Part shown: positions 6,556 to 15,920 of the stretch, one piece after another
Layout: each line of letters starts with the position of its first letter
How positions within the stretch are numbered: the first letter of the stretch is position 1
Source of the DNA: Deltaproteobacteria bacterium
GTDB lineage: Bacteria > Desulfobacterota > Desulfarculia > Adiutricales > Adiutricaceae
Reading direction: 5' to 3'
Assembly (NCBI GenBank): GCA_031276865.1
Contig: JAISMF010000060.1
Span: forward strand, 1 to 64,000
DNA: 64,000 nucleotides
Notes under the pieces: generated by a model
Databases searched by the model: none
What the model saw: only the letters and a program-made list of their open reading frames with translations
Told to the model about the DNA's origin: nothing
Translations under genes and position numbers: made by a program

Positions 6556-8970
6556 ATGCTTGCTAGCCTTTCCTGGCTGGGCGAATTCGTGGACTTAGAC
6601 GATCTGAGCCCCTCCGACGTGTGCGACCGTTTGAGCATGGCGGGGCTCGAGTGCGAGTCCCTGTACGATTTCAAGGCCTATCTGGAACAGGTGAGGGCGG
6701 TTCGCCTCCTGGAGGCCGAGCCCCAGGGGACCCTCGCCCGCTGCGTCCTCGATCTGGGCGGAGGCGAACGCGCGCAGGTTCTTTGCGGGGCTCCCAACCT
6801 CGAAGTGGACAAGATCTACCCCTTCGTCCCCATGGGGACGCTTCTTCCCGAGGGCGCCGTCAAGAAGATGACTTTCAAGGGCGTGGAGTCCTTTGGCATG
6901 CTGGCCTCGGCCTTCGAGCTTTTGGTGGGGGAGGATGATCAAGGCGTTCTGGAGCTGGACCCTTCCACGCCCGTGGGAACCAGCCTGAAAAGCCTTTATC
7001 CGGAAAAGGACTGGATTTTGGAGATAGGCGTCACCCCCAACCGGGGGGACGCCCTCTCGCATTTGGGGATAGCCAGGGATCTGGCGGCCATTCTCGGGCG
7101 AGGCTTCAAGGAGCCGTCCTACTCCCTGGAGGGCGAGGGAAGGCCCGCCGCCATGCAGGCCCGGGTGACCATCGAATGCCCGGAGGCCTGCTTCCGCTAC
7201 TGCGCCCGGGTGGTGAACGGGGCCACCCCCAAGCGGAGCCCCCTGTGGCTCGCCTCCAGGCTCAACTCCCTGGGGGCGCGGAGCATCTCCGACGTGGTGG
7301 ACGTCACCAACTACGTGATGCTGGAGCTGGGGCTCCCGCTCCACGCCTTCGATCTGGATCTTTTAGCCGGCTCCGAAATAATAGTGCGGACCTACGGGGC
7401 CGGGACGCGCTTCACCACCCTGGACGGCCAGGAGCGGGTCTTTTCCGGCGAGGGCAACATCCTCATCTGCGACCGCGACAAGCCCGTCGGCATAGGCGGA
7501 ATCATGGGGGGCTTGAATAGCGAGGTGACGAAGTCCACCAGAAACGTCCTGGTGGAGGCCGCCATGTTCAATCCCGTGAACATCCGCCGCTCTTCCAAGT
7601 CCCTGGGCCTTTCCACCGACGCCTCCTTCCGCTTCGAGCGGGGCCAGGACCAGGAGGGCTGCCCGCGGGCCGCGAGCCGCGCGGCGAACTTGATCGCCTC
7701 CCTTTCCGGCGGAAAGGCGGCCCCGGGCCTTCTGGATTCCCACCCCCGGCCCTTCAAGGCCCGGGAGATTCCCTTTTCCCCCGAGCGCTGCAACCGCGTT
7801 TTGGGGACCAGTCATCCGGCCTCCGGCATGCGGCGGGTTTTAAACGCCGCCGGAGTGACCCTCAAAGAGGAGGGCGGGGGGCTTTTCACGGCCTTCACTC
7901 CGTCTTTCCGTTTGGACATTTTACGGGAGGCGGACCTCTTCGAGGAGGTTTTGCGGCTTTTGGACTTCGAAAAGCTCCCCGCGACCTCGCCCCCCCCGCC
8001 GGCTCCGGCGGGCGCGCCCCCTTGGGGCTACCTCGCGCGGGAAAGGCTTCGCTCCTTCATGGTCGCCCAGGGTTTCCTGGAGCTCGTGAGCTACTCCTTT
8101 CACCACCGGGACCGCCTGGACAAGCTCGAGCTTCCAAAAGACGATCCCCTGCGCCTGGGGACGGTTCCGATTTTAAACCCCCTCTCGGAGGAGACCGGGG
8201 TCTTGCGGGCCTCTTTGGTCCCCTGCCTTTTAAACGCCGCCCGCCTGAACCAGCGCCACAACCAGTGGGATCTCCCCCTCTTCGAGCTGGGGGCGGTGTT
8301 TCTCTCCCCGGAAGGCGGCGGGAAGCCTCTGGAACGGCAGTCCTTCGGGGCCCTCCTCGCCTCGTCTCCGGACGGGCTCAACTGGGCGGAGGAGAAGCGC
8401 CCCGTGGACTTCTACGACCTCAAGGGGGTCCTGGAGGAGCTCGCCCGCACCTTCGGCGAGGTATGGACTTTCGAAGGGGGAGGGGCCCGCGTCCCCGCCT
8501 TTCTGGACCGCCGGGAGGCGGCGGCGGTTTTCCGCGGCGGGCTTTTCCTCGGCTATTTGGGGCTTTTAAAAAAGAGCTGCGCCAAAAATTTCGGCTTAAA
8601 GGAGTACGGCGGCCCGGTTTATCTCTGCGAGATCTTCCCCGAGGATCTGCCGCCCCGAACGGTTCCGACCTTTCAGCCCTTCTCGACGTATCCGGGGATC
8701 ACCCGGGATCTTTCCGTTTTGGTGGACGAGGGCGCCACCGCGGCCCTGCTGGAGCGCGCCGTCAGGGAGAGCGGGGACTTCCCTTTGCTATCCGTCGTCG
8801 TCTTCGACCGCTACGAAGGCGACAAGCTTCCCCCGGGGAAGAAGAGCCTGGGTTTCCGCCTCTTCTTTCAGGATATGGAAAGGACTCTAAACGAGGAGCT
8901 CGCGGCCGGGTGGTTGCGGGAGATAACGGCGGCTCTGGAAAGGGAGTTCGGGGCCAAGCTCAGGGACTGA
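6556..8970 (+). CDS. pheT: Phenylalanyl-tRNA synthetase beta subunit
   Basis: The non-catalytic beta chain of the (alpha-beta)2 PheRS, which recognises tRNA-Phe and carries the editing site. The 804-residue length is normal. Domains in order: an N-terminal MLASLSWLGEFVDL segment, an EMAP-II/OB tRNA-binding fold (about 40-150, with VLCGAPN), B3/B4 editing domain (about 205-380, with DVTNYVMLELGLPLHAFD), B5, the catalytic-like core with LNPLSEETGVLR, and a C-terminal ferredoxin-like anticodon-binding domain (FSTYPGITRDLSVLV, about 708-800). ATG 6556 matches the conserved start; the ribosome site is weak (CGAGG). The usual partner pheS is not in the window, so the two subunits are made from separate loci. 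ihfA follows, as in many proteobacteria. Confidence 0.95.
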   Translation: MLASLSWLGEFVDLDDLSPSDVCDRLSMAGLECESLYDFKAYLEQVRAVRLLEAEPQGTLARCVLDLGGGERAQVLCGAPNLEVDKIYPFVPMGTLLPEGAVKKMTFKGVESFGMLASAFELLVGEDDQGVLELDPSTPVGTSLKSLYPEKDWILEIGVTPNRGDALSHLGIARDLAAILGRGFKEPSYSLEGEGRPAAMQARVTIECPEACFRYCARVVNGATPKRSPLWLASRLNSLGARSISDVVDVTNYVMLELGLPLHAFDLDLLAGSEIIVRTYGAGTRFTTLDGQERVFSGEGNILICDRDKPVGIGGIMGGLNSEVTKSTRNVLVEAAMFNPVNIRRSSKSLGLSTDASFRFERGQDQEGCPRAASRAANLIASLSGGKAAPGLLDSHPRPFKAREIPFSPERCNRVLGTSHPASGMRRVLNAAGVTLKEEGGGLFTAFTPSFRLDILREADLFEEVLRLLDFEKLPATSPPPPAPAGAPPWGYLARERLRSFMVAQGFLELVSYSFHHRDRLDKLELPKDDPLRLGTVPILNPLSEETGVLRASLVPCLLNAARLNQRHNQWDLPLFELGAVFLSPEGGGKPLERQSFGALLASSPDGLNWAEEKRPVDFYDLKGVLEELARTFGEVWTFEGGGARVPAFLDRREAAAVFRGGLFLGYLGLLKKSCAKNFGLKEYGGPVYLCEIFPEDLPPRTVPTFQPFSTYPGITRDLSVLVDEGATAALLERAVRESGDFPLLSVVVFDRYEGDKLPPGKKSLGFRLFFQDMERTLNEELAAGWLREITAALEREFGAKLRD

Positions 8971-9032
8971 AAGAAACGGGGGCCGGTCTTTTTCCGGCCG
9001 GTTAAGGCTTTTTTACGCCGGGGGTGCCGAAA

Positions 9033-9395
9033 ATGACCGGAAAGTCGTCCACTCTGACCAGGGCGGAGCTGGTCCAGCTCCTGCGGGAGCGCCTCTCCCT
9101 CTCCTCGAAGGACGCGAATAAAATCATCGATTCCGCCCTCGAGACCATAAGCGAGGTCCTGGCGGCCGGAGGCGCGGTGTCCCTCATGAGCCTGGGCCGC
9201 TTCGAGGTGAAGGCCACTCCGGCGCGCCCCGGCCGCAACCCCAAGACCGGGGCCTACGCCATGGTGCCCAGGCGTTTAAGACCCACCTTCGCCGTGAGCC
9301 GCAGCCTCCACGACCGCATGCTGGAGCTGGGTCCGGAGCGGTCTTTCGCGGCTCCCTTGGCGGGGGAGGACCCGGAGGGGGGGGAGGAGGGCTAA
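9033..9395 (+). CDS. ihfA: HU/IHF family DNA-bending protein, IHF alpha-like
   Basis: A small basic nucleoid protein. LTRAELVQLLRERLSLSSKDANKIIDSALETISEVLAAGG is the helical dimer part, FEVKATPARPGRNPKTG the beta arm that enters the DNA minor groove, and MVPRRLRPTF the end of the core. A Glu/Gly/Pro-rich tail of about 25 residues follows the usual 95-residue core. The pheT-ihfA-merR order is the common proteobacterial arrangement and supports the alpha subunit. ATG 9033 is preferred because GGGGGTG lies 7 bases before it; the in-frame GTG at 9024 falls inside that ribosome site. A GC hairpin (GGCCGG/CCGGCC, about 8984-9000) lies between pheT and this gene. Confidence 0.85.
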   Translation: MTGKSSTLTRAELVQLLRERLSLSSKDANKIIDSALETISEVLAAGGAVSLMSLGRFEVKATPARPGRNPKTGAYAMVPRRLRPTFAVSRSLHDRMLELGPERSFAAPLAGEDPEGGEEG

Positions 9396-9546
9396 GCGCC
9401 GACGGGGAGTCCGGGCGGATTTTCCCGCCCCCTTTTCGGCGCCTCCCCTTCGTTCGTCTTCATCGATTTTTTTACGGCGCTTTTTTTCGATCCGGCGCCC
9501 TTTTCCGGCGTCCCGGCCCCCTTCCGGCCGGTTCGGCCTCCGGACC

Positions 9547-10095
9547 ATGGCCATGAGGAACATCCCCGAGGGTCAGCTATTGTTCAAGCTGGGCGAAGTC
9601 GCGGAGAGGCTTGGTCTGGAAATTCACGTGCTCAGGTACTGGGAAAAGGAGTTCGCCTCCTTTATCAAGCCTTTGAAAATCAGCCAGCGGAAGAGGCTCT
9701 ACGGCAAGGAAGATTTGGAGACCTTCTCTTCCATTAAAAGGCTGCTCTACGAGGAGCGATTCACGGTGGAGGGGGCGAAGAAACAGCTGTCCGGAGGGTC
9801 CGTTCCCCGCGCCAACAAGCTTTTCGACTACGTGAACGAACCCGCGGCCGGGGCGGGCCCGAAGGCTTCCGGCGGAAGAGCCGGGGCCAAAGAGAAGGGG
9901 CGGAAGGATTCCGCCCTCGGCGCGGCCGGCGGCGGGGACTTTCCGGCCGTCGCGCCCGAGTCCGGGGGGGCGTCCCGGGAGATGATAAACGAGATACGCC
10001 GGGGGCTTTTAAGCCTGAAAAGCCTCATCCTCAACGGTTCCGGCGAAACGGAGGCCGAAGTGGAAAAAAATCCGGAAGACGGCGGCCTAACATGA
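9547..10095 (+). CDS. MerR family transcriptional regulator
   Basis: A 182-residue protein. Residues about 10-80 form the MerR winged helix: LFKLGEVAERLGLEIHVLRYWEKEF is the recognition helix-turn-helix, and RLYGKEDLETFSSIKRLLYEERFTVEGAKKQL is the wing and effector helix. The C-terminal half is low-complexity (Gly/Ala/Lys-rich) without a metal-binding Cys cluster, so the signal is unknown. MerR-like genes of this type regularly follow ihfA in proteobacteria. The stop overlaps the next start by four bases (ATGA), so the CheR-like gene is translationally coupled. ATG 9547 or ATG 9553 could be the true start. Confidence 0.82.
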   Translation: MAMRNIPEGQLLFKLGEVAERLGLEIHVLRYWEKEFASFIKPLKISQRKRLYGKEDLETFSSIKRLLYEERFTVEGAKKQLSGGSVPRANKLFDYVNEPAAGAGPKASGGRAGAKEKGRKDSALGAAGGGDFPAVAPESGGASREMINEIRRGLLSLKSLILNGSGETEAEVEKNPEDGGLT

Positions 10096-11228
10096 CCCCG
10101 GCCCCTTCCGTTCCGGAAGACCGGCTGCGGGAGCTCTTCCGCCCCTACGGAAGGGGCGGGGGCCCCGGTTCCCTGGAGCGTCTGGCCGGTGCCTTCGAAA
10201 AACGCCGGGAGCGTTTGAAACTATCCGTTTCCGCTTATCTGGAGCTATGGGAAAAAGACCCCGAGGCCCCGGCGGCGCTTTTCGCGGACGCCCAGGAAGG
10301 CGAGGGGCGTTTTTTCGGCCATCCGGCCCTTTTCCGGGTCGCGGCGGAGCTGGCCCTGGAGCGGGCGGCCCTCTCTTCCGAGAGGAGCTTGAGGGTTTCG
10401 ATCCTGGGCGGGGGCGCGGGTTTCGAGGCCGCCTCGCTCGTCATGGAGTTCGCCCTTCAGGGCATCCTCCGCAAGGGCTGGTTCATCGCCGTTAAAGCCC
10501 TGGACTTTTCCCCGAAGGCGCTCCAAAAAGGGAAGAGCCGCCTTTACACGGCCTCCGAAACGGAGGGGCTGGATTCCTCTTGCAGACGCCGCTTTTTTAA
10601 GCCTTCCGGAGAAAACTTCCGCCTCAAGGACATCGCCGCGGACCCCATAAGCTTCGATAGGTGGGATCCCTTCATTCCCCGAGACCGAGGGGCGCCAGCC
10701 AACCCGCCGGAGCCGGCGGATATGCTTTTCGCCGGAGGCTTCATGTCCGATCTCCCCGACGGAAGCCTTGAGCTTTTCCGGGAGAGGATCGCCCCCCTCC
10801 TTTCCCCCGGGGGGTTGCTTTTTTTAAACCCGGGCGAGATCCACGCCCCCGGCCCCGGCCTCGCTTTGGAGGAGAGGCGGGGGGTTTTTTATTTCCGGAA
10901 GGATGGGGGCCGCGTCCGGGCCAACAGTTTTTTCGCGCCGAAAAAAATGAAGAAAAGCCCCTCCCCCGCCGGCGCCCCGGTTCCGGCGGAGAGTTTGGAA
11001 CTCCGAGCCTTAAGGCGGAAGGCCCGGGAGCTTTTGGGTTCCGACCCTCTCCAAGCCCTTTCCCTGGCCCTAAGATGCGTATCCTCCGCCCAGGAGGAGA
11101 CGGGCTCCTTTCTCGCGGCCGACTACCGATCCCTCGGGGAGGCCTGGGGCATCCTGGGGCGCCCGCTTATGGCCCGGGAGATCCTCGAGGCGGCGGATCT
11201 CATGGAAGCCGGAGGCGAGGCCCCCTAA
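10092..11228 (+). CDS. CheR-like SAM-dependent methyltransferase, divergent
   Basis: A 378-residue protein. RFFGHPALFRVAAE resembles the FFRDP-x-F entry of CheR proteins, ILGGGAGFEAASLVMEFA takes the place of the SAM-binding GCATGEEPYS loop, and ALDFSPKALQKGKSRLYT corresponds to the ATDIS-x-AL-x-A segment. RRRFFKP and LSPGGLLFLNPGE follow as in the CheR core. CheR methylates glutamates of chemoreceptors. Several catalytic motif residues differ here, so the substrate may be something else. The C-terminal 100 residues (LRRKARELLGSDPLQALSLALRCVSSAQ) look like TPR-type helices, which occur in some CheR fusions. It overlaps the MerR-like gene by 4 bases. Confidence 0.6.
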   Translation: MTPAPSVPEDRLRELFRPYGRGGGPGSLERLAGAFEKRRERLKLSVSAYLELWEKDPEAPAALFADAQEGEGRFFGHPALFRVAAELALERAALSSERSLRVSILGGGAGFEAASLVMEFALQGILRKGWFIAVKALDFSPKALQKGKSRLYTASETEGLDSSCRRRFFKPSGENFRLKDIAADPISFDRWDPFIPRDRGAPANPPEPADMLFAGGFMSDLPDGSLELFRERIAPLLSPGGLLFLNPGEIHAPGPGLALEERRGVFYFRKDGGRVRANSFFAPKKMKKSPSPAGAPVPAESLELRALRRKARELLGSDPLQALSLALRCVSSAQEETGSFLAADYRSLGEAWGILGRPLMAREILEAADLMEAGGEAP

Positions 11229-11651
11229 GCGGTGAAAACGTAGGGTGTAAACGTAGGGCAAAAAAAGCAGGGTATACAATCCAGGAAATAGAGGGCGTTT
11301 TCCGAATGTTTTCGTTTGAACGCCCATGGGAAAATACCGCCTGGAACCGCGACGGAGTCCTCTCGCCAGGCTCGCCATACATCGTTATGAAATTTCCTCC
11401 ACTCGACCTGGCTCTCGATGGCGGCCTTCGGGAGGCGGAAGGCGGTCGCGAAAAGCCCGCCTTAAAATACGGCGCTGAACCGTGCGCGGAGTCGCTTTGA
11501 AATAATCGCCGTATATTGGCGCGACTTCACCTAGCGAGGCGTTTTAAGCGGCCGCCTTTGACGGCGTCAACCGAAAAAGGACGCTTAAGGCCGCCCAGGC
11601 GATCCTTGACGAACCCGCGTCTTAAACTCTTGGACGCGGAAAAAAACGGCC
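11229..11651. other. Gap before the decayed nuclease gene
   Basis: No supported gene. It contains a short direct repeat (AACGTAGGG twice at about 11238-11258) and otherwise mixed-composition sequence. Confidence 0.4.
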
Positions 11652-13457
11652 ATGAAAAAACTTCCCGTAGCCGATCTGACTTTTGCGGACGTAATCGACG
11701 CTAACCTTTTATACGCCGATAAAACGGGATACCTATACGATCTTTTAAGTGGTTCGGAAGTTCGGAAAAGGATTTTTTTCTCTCCCGGCCCCGCCGTTTC
11801 GGAAAATCGCTCTTGCTTTACACCTTGAATGAGCTTTTCACCGAGGGCCGCGGGCGTTTTAAAGGCCTCATGATTGACAAGTCTGATCACGATTTTAAGA
11901 AGACCCCGGTCATATTCATGAGCCTAGCGCTTAGATCGAATACTTCCGAAACGCTTAGGACAATGATAGTCGACTCTCTTAAATCCATAGCATGAGCGAC
12001 AATCTCGAAATCGATGGAGAAACACCCGAAGGGTGTTTCGCTAGACTCATCGAAGCCTTGAGTAAAAAATCAAACAGCCGGATCGCCGTCCTCATCGATG
12101 AATACGACTTTCCGTTCGCCGAAAAATATGGCGACTTGGCGCTCGCCGAGGCGAACGCTACAATTATAGGCTCTTTTCTCGCCGCGTTGAAAAAACCGAA
12201 CGTGTCGCCCCTCGTTCGCTTCACCATGGTTGCGGGGATTACGCTGTACCCGTTCTCTTCCATGTATTCCGGCCCCGACCATTTCACCGATATTTCCCTG
12301 GATCCCGGCTACGCCGGCGTCTGCGGCTTCACCCTCGAAGAATTAGACTCTCTTTTCTCCGACAGGTTGGAAGAGACTCTCGCCCATCTAAAAAATGAAA
12401 GGGGGGTGAATGAAATTTTCGGCGTTGAAACGCTTAAAAACATGATTCTCGCCTGGCACGATGCACGATGGCTACAGCTGGGGCGGATCGAAGCGGGTGT
12501 TAAATCCGTACGCCGTTTTACTTTTTTTTCAAAATAAAGAGTTTGACGGTTACTGGAGCCAGAGTGGAAGTCCAGCCTGAGAGCCATGATCAGGGAAAGA
12601 CCGTGGATTTTCATCGCGCCTGAACGGGATTCGCACCCTTTATCCTGAAAAGATCCGATATCGCCCGGGACGCCCCGATCTCCTTTTTTTTCCAGAGCGG
12701 TTACCTGACCCTAGGCGGGGAGGCGGGCGACTTCAGGCGGGATCCCGTTACCGGAAAAACGTTTTTTGGTGAACGCCGTTTATTCAGATTTCCGAATTTC
12801 GAGGTGAGATTTTCATATCGCAATAACCGCTTCATGAGCGTTTTCGATAAAGCGGGGTATCCGAACTGTTTTTCCATGCGTGAAAATCTTCAGTCGGCTG
12901 TTTTCGAGAGAGACGCCCAGAGGCCTTGAGCTATGAACTCGGCGTTTTGTTTTCCGCCACCTCGCTCGCCTTCCGGGCGGATAAAAAAGGCCTGTTTGAC
13001 CTTAATCAGATTAATTTTTCTCTCCGCCGGTTTTAACGTTCTTCCCGCTCCGGGCGTATCCGGCGAAGAGCCGTTTGTAAGCGTTGAAATGGCTGGCGAT
13101 GTTTTCGCCGTTATAGCGTTATGTTTTCCCGGGAATTTTAAAACATGGGGATTAGAAGAGGAAAAAGCGGCTCCGACCGCCCTCGTCGTAAATAGTTTTT
13201 CAAAGGCCGAGGCGGCCGAAGTTAAGCTTCCTCTTGAAGTTATAAACCAAACTCTGTTTTTAACGCCGCCTTAACTGGAATTCGAAACTCCGGAAATCGA
13301 AAGAATCCTCGAAAAGTCCGCCGAAGAGGCTTTAAACATCATTTATGAAAAAAATTACCATGCGCGGTCGCGTCTAAAAGCTGAAAAGTTCATCGATATC
13401 GGGATTTCCGTCTACGGAAACGGCGAGCGTGTCAAGGCGGTCTTCGGGCCTGATTGA
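11652..13457 (+). pseudogene. Decayed AAA-ATPase-like / PD-(D/E)XK nuclease gene
   Basis: A relic of the family found broken at 34149-35844 and intact at 45977-47653. It starts MKKLPVADLTFADVIDANLLYADKT. The frame then shifts at a T7 run (11773-11779), where the next frame gives SRPRRFGKSLLLYTL, the Walker-A-like signature. A second shift lies near 11990 (ATGA), after which VLIDEYD (Walker-B-like) and YPFSSMYSGPDHFTDIS are readable. A third lies near 12465, after which the frame reads DGYSWGGSKRVLNPYAVLL and DGYWSQSGSP. Further pieces, FFQSGYLTLGG and RFPNFEV (about 12680-12810) and EEALNIIYEKNYHARSRL (about 13330-13385), cover the C-terminal nuclease part up to TGA 13455-13457. There are at least four disruptions. 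The GC content is higher than in the two other copies, so it is an old, separate insertion. Confidence 0.75.
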
Positions 13458-13859
13458 TCCGGGAAGTGATTCATATCCCCGCGCCTAGGCGCCTTGAACT
13501 CTTGGCGCTTTCGAGCGCGCGGTCTCAAGATCCGCACGGTTGAAAAAATCACCGTAAACAAGAGACCGTTCCGTTAAGGCCTTTTACGCTTTTTTTGGCT
13601 AATGGTTCGCATGGAAGACGGTCCGGAGGGGCTTGATTGATCGAGCCGAAGCGAGCCGATCTTCCGGGGCCGGGCCCCATCGGGCTCGGAAAAGGGAACG
13701 CCACCGGCGGGCGGTTTTTCAGCGGCCGTTTTATTTTCATCCGCCTCGTGACATTCTTCGAGCTTTTCCAAGGCTCGGTCTTTAAGGCTCGGTCTTTTCG
13801 GGGCGGAAGTTTCCGTTTTTAACCCCCCCGGACCGGCTTTTGCAACGGATTCGGCGAAA
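13458..13859. other. Gap downstream of hydantoinase and pseudogene
   Basis: The 3' ends of the decayed gene (+) and the hydantoinase gene (-) converge here. No gene and no clear terminator seen. Confidence 0.4.
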
Positions 13860-15920
13860 TCAGAGGTCCTCGACCCTCTCGCCCTTGACGTAGCCCGCCG
13901 TGAACTCCAAGACGGAGCCCATGGGGAAGTAGATTCCGTCTCCGGTCAAAACCCGCTTGTCGGAGCGGGTGTAGGAGACGGGGCAGTCCTCTCCGGCCCC
14001 CGCCAGGATGGCTAGATGGGCCATGTGGCGCCCCATGAGGGAGGCGCACTTGGAAACCAGCTTATCCAGGTCGTGGTGGTCCAGGATGCGGTCGGGGAGG
14101 AAGGCCCGGTGGGTTTTCAGATCCGAAAGCGTCACGATGTCCACCCGCCGGGTGAGGGTGACTTTGGAGTACGCGGCGCCGGAGGCCGAGGCCACCTCGA
14201 AGCGGGGAGGGGTGAGGATCTTGGCCTGGAGGAACTTCCGGGCCCAGGGAGCCAGGACTCCGGCCGGCGCCCCCAGGAGGATCACCGGATCCTTTACGGA
14301 AAAAAAGAGATCCGCCTTTCCGCCCTTTATTCCGGAAAGGGCCCGGTTCAGGGCCCCGCTTTGGGAAAACTCGCTTTCGGAGAATTTGACGCCGTCCAGC
14401 TCCAGGGCCTTGCGGACGATGATTTCGGCTATGAGCGCGCCGAACTTGTTCAAAACCGCCCGGGAGAGCTCCTCCGCGCTTTTCCCCACGGTCATGCCCA
14501 AAAGGTAGGCCGCCTTGCGCGAGGCCTCGGAGAGGCCGGATTTAAAGAGCCCTAAAACGGCGAAGGCGTCCGTGGGCGTGAAGGCGGAGACGAGGATGGA
14601 GGGGTGGGTGAGGTATTTGAGGCCCGGGAAAATATGCTCCCGGTAGAGGCAGTGGTTCTGGTACTCGGCGAAGGGGAGGGGGTTTTGACTTGAAAGAAGC
14701 TCCCTGATTTCCCTTTCGTACTCGTTCATGCCGGAGTCGGGTTCCAAATTGGGGGTGAAGAAGCGGCACAGGTTGGAGGGGATGAGCTTTCCCGGTCCGG
14801 GGGAGAGGAGATCCAGGGTTTGGGGGAACTTTTCCGCGAGGCGGCATAGGGGGAGCGCCCTCCTGGGCCCCAGGATGGGCTCCCCGTCGTCGTCGAACTG
14901 GACCATGCTGTCGCCGCCGAGCCCCCGGGTGGTGGTCTCGACGGCCTCCACCATGGTGCTCCAGCTCCCCACCACGGCCCCGTTGGGGTTGGTGCGGGGG
15001 CGGCCCTCCTCCACGTAGGCCAGATCCGAGGTGGTGCCCCCCACGTCCAGGATCCAGAGCCTGTCCTCCTCCGGCTCCAGAAAGCCCCCCGCCAGGATGG
15101 CGGCCCCCGCCACCCCGGCGGCGGGTCCCGAGACCACGGTCTCGATGGGCCTCTCCCGGGCCCAGGCCTCGGACACCACCCCGCCGTCGCCCTTGACCAC
15201 CATGAGGGGCGCCCGGACGCCCAGCTCCTTTAAGCTCTCCCTGACGGCGTCCAGGAGCCGCCGGATGATTAGGACCAGCCCGGCGTTCAAGGCGGCGGTG
15301 GCGGCCCGCCGCGCCGCCCCCAGCTCGCCCGTGAGATTGCGGCCCAGGGTCACGGGTTTCCCCGGGGAGAGGGCGTTTATCAGCTCCTCCGCCTTGAGCT
15401 CGTGGGCGGGGTTTTTCACCGAGAAGAAGCTGGAAACCGCCCAGGCCGAGACCTCGTCCCGGGCCTTTTTTATCCCGGCCTCGAGGGCCTCGAGATCCAG
15501 GGGGGCGGCCTCCCGGCCGTAGTAGTCGTGGCCGCCCTCCACGAATACGGGAAAGCAGGAGGGGAGGCGCTGGACTAGATCCTGGACTATGTCCTGCTTC
15601 GGGTCGAAGCCGGCCATGACGAGGCCCACCCGGTGCCCCTGGCCCTCGGCGATGGCGTTGGTGGCCAGGGTGGTGGAGAGGTTCACCGAGCGCACCCGGT
15701 CTAGGAAGCTTCCCCGGGGGAGCTTGGCCAAAAGGCGCTTCAGGGCCCCCTGGACGCCCAGGGAAAGATCGTGGTGGGTGGTGAAGTCCTTGGCCGAGGC
15801 GATGATGACGCGGCTTTCCGGATCCAACAGGACGGCGTCGGTGTTGGTGCCGCCGGTGTCGAGCCCTAAAACCAGGGGTCCGGAGTTTCCGGAGGGGGTG
15901 AAGTTAAAGGTTATGGCCAT
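13860..15920 (-). CDS. Hydantoinase/oxoprolinase family protein (HyuA-like)
   Basis: A 686-residue protein of the ATP-dependent hydantoinase A / 5-oxoprolinase family, which opens cyclic amides such as hydantoins or 5-oxoproline. LGLDTGGTNTDAVLLD (about 18-33) is the first phosphate-binding loop of the actin-like ATPase fold. LSTTLATNAIAEGQGHRVGLVMAGF belongs to the N-terminal domain, and WILDVGGTTSDLAYVEEGRPR is the second phosphate loop of the HyuA core. No HyuB-type second subunit lies nearby, so it may act alone or on another substrate. GGAAGGGA stands about 14 bases before ATG 15920. The start overlaps the upstream unknown gene by 10 bases, so the two are coupled. Confidence 0.85.
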   Translation of the reverse strand: MAITFNFTPSGNSGPLVLGLDTGGTNTDAVLLDPESRVIIASAKDFTTHHDLSLGVQGALKRLLAKLPRGSFLDRVRSVNLSTTLATNAIAEGQGHRVGLVMAGFDPKQDIVQDLVQRLPSCFPVFVEGGHDYYGREAAPLDLEALEAGIKKARDEVSAWAVSSFFSVKNPAHELKAEELINALSPGKPVTLGRNLTGELGAARRAATAALNAGLVLIIRRLLDAVRESLKELGVRAPLMVVKGDGGVVSEAWARERPIETVVSGPAAGVAGAAILAGGFLEPEEDRLWILDVGGTTSDLAYVEEGRPRTNPNGAVVGSWSTMVEAVETTTRGLGGDSMVQFDDDGEPILGPRRALPLCRLAEKFPQTLDLLSPGPGKLIPSNLCRFFTPNLEPDSGMNEYEREIRELLSSQNPLPFAEYQNHCLYREHIFPGLKYLTHPSILVSAFTPTDAFAVLGLFKSGLSEASRKAAYLLGMTVGKSAEELSRAVLNKFGALIAEIIVRKALELDGVKFSESEFSQSGALNRALSGIKGGKADLFFSVKDPVILLGAPAGVLAPWARKFLQAKILTPPRFEVASASGAAYSKVTLTRRVDIVTLSDLKTHRAFLPDRILDHHDLDKLVSKCASLMGRHMAHLAILAGAGEDCPVSYTRSDKRVLTGDGIYFPMGSVLEFTAGYVKGERVEDL

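Noticed and set aside
6308-6598. Phe-rich short frame upstream of pheT as a possible Phe leader peptide
   Set aside because: The Phe codons come from T-runs scattered through three frames, without a compact Phe run, ribosome site or clear antiterminator.
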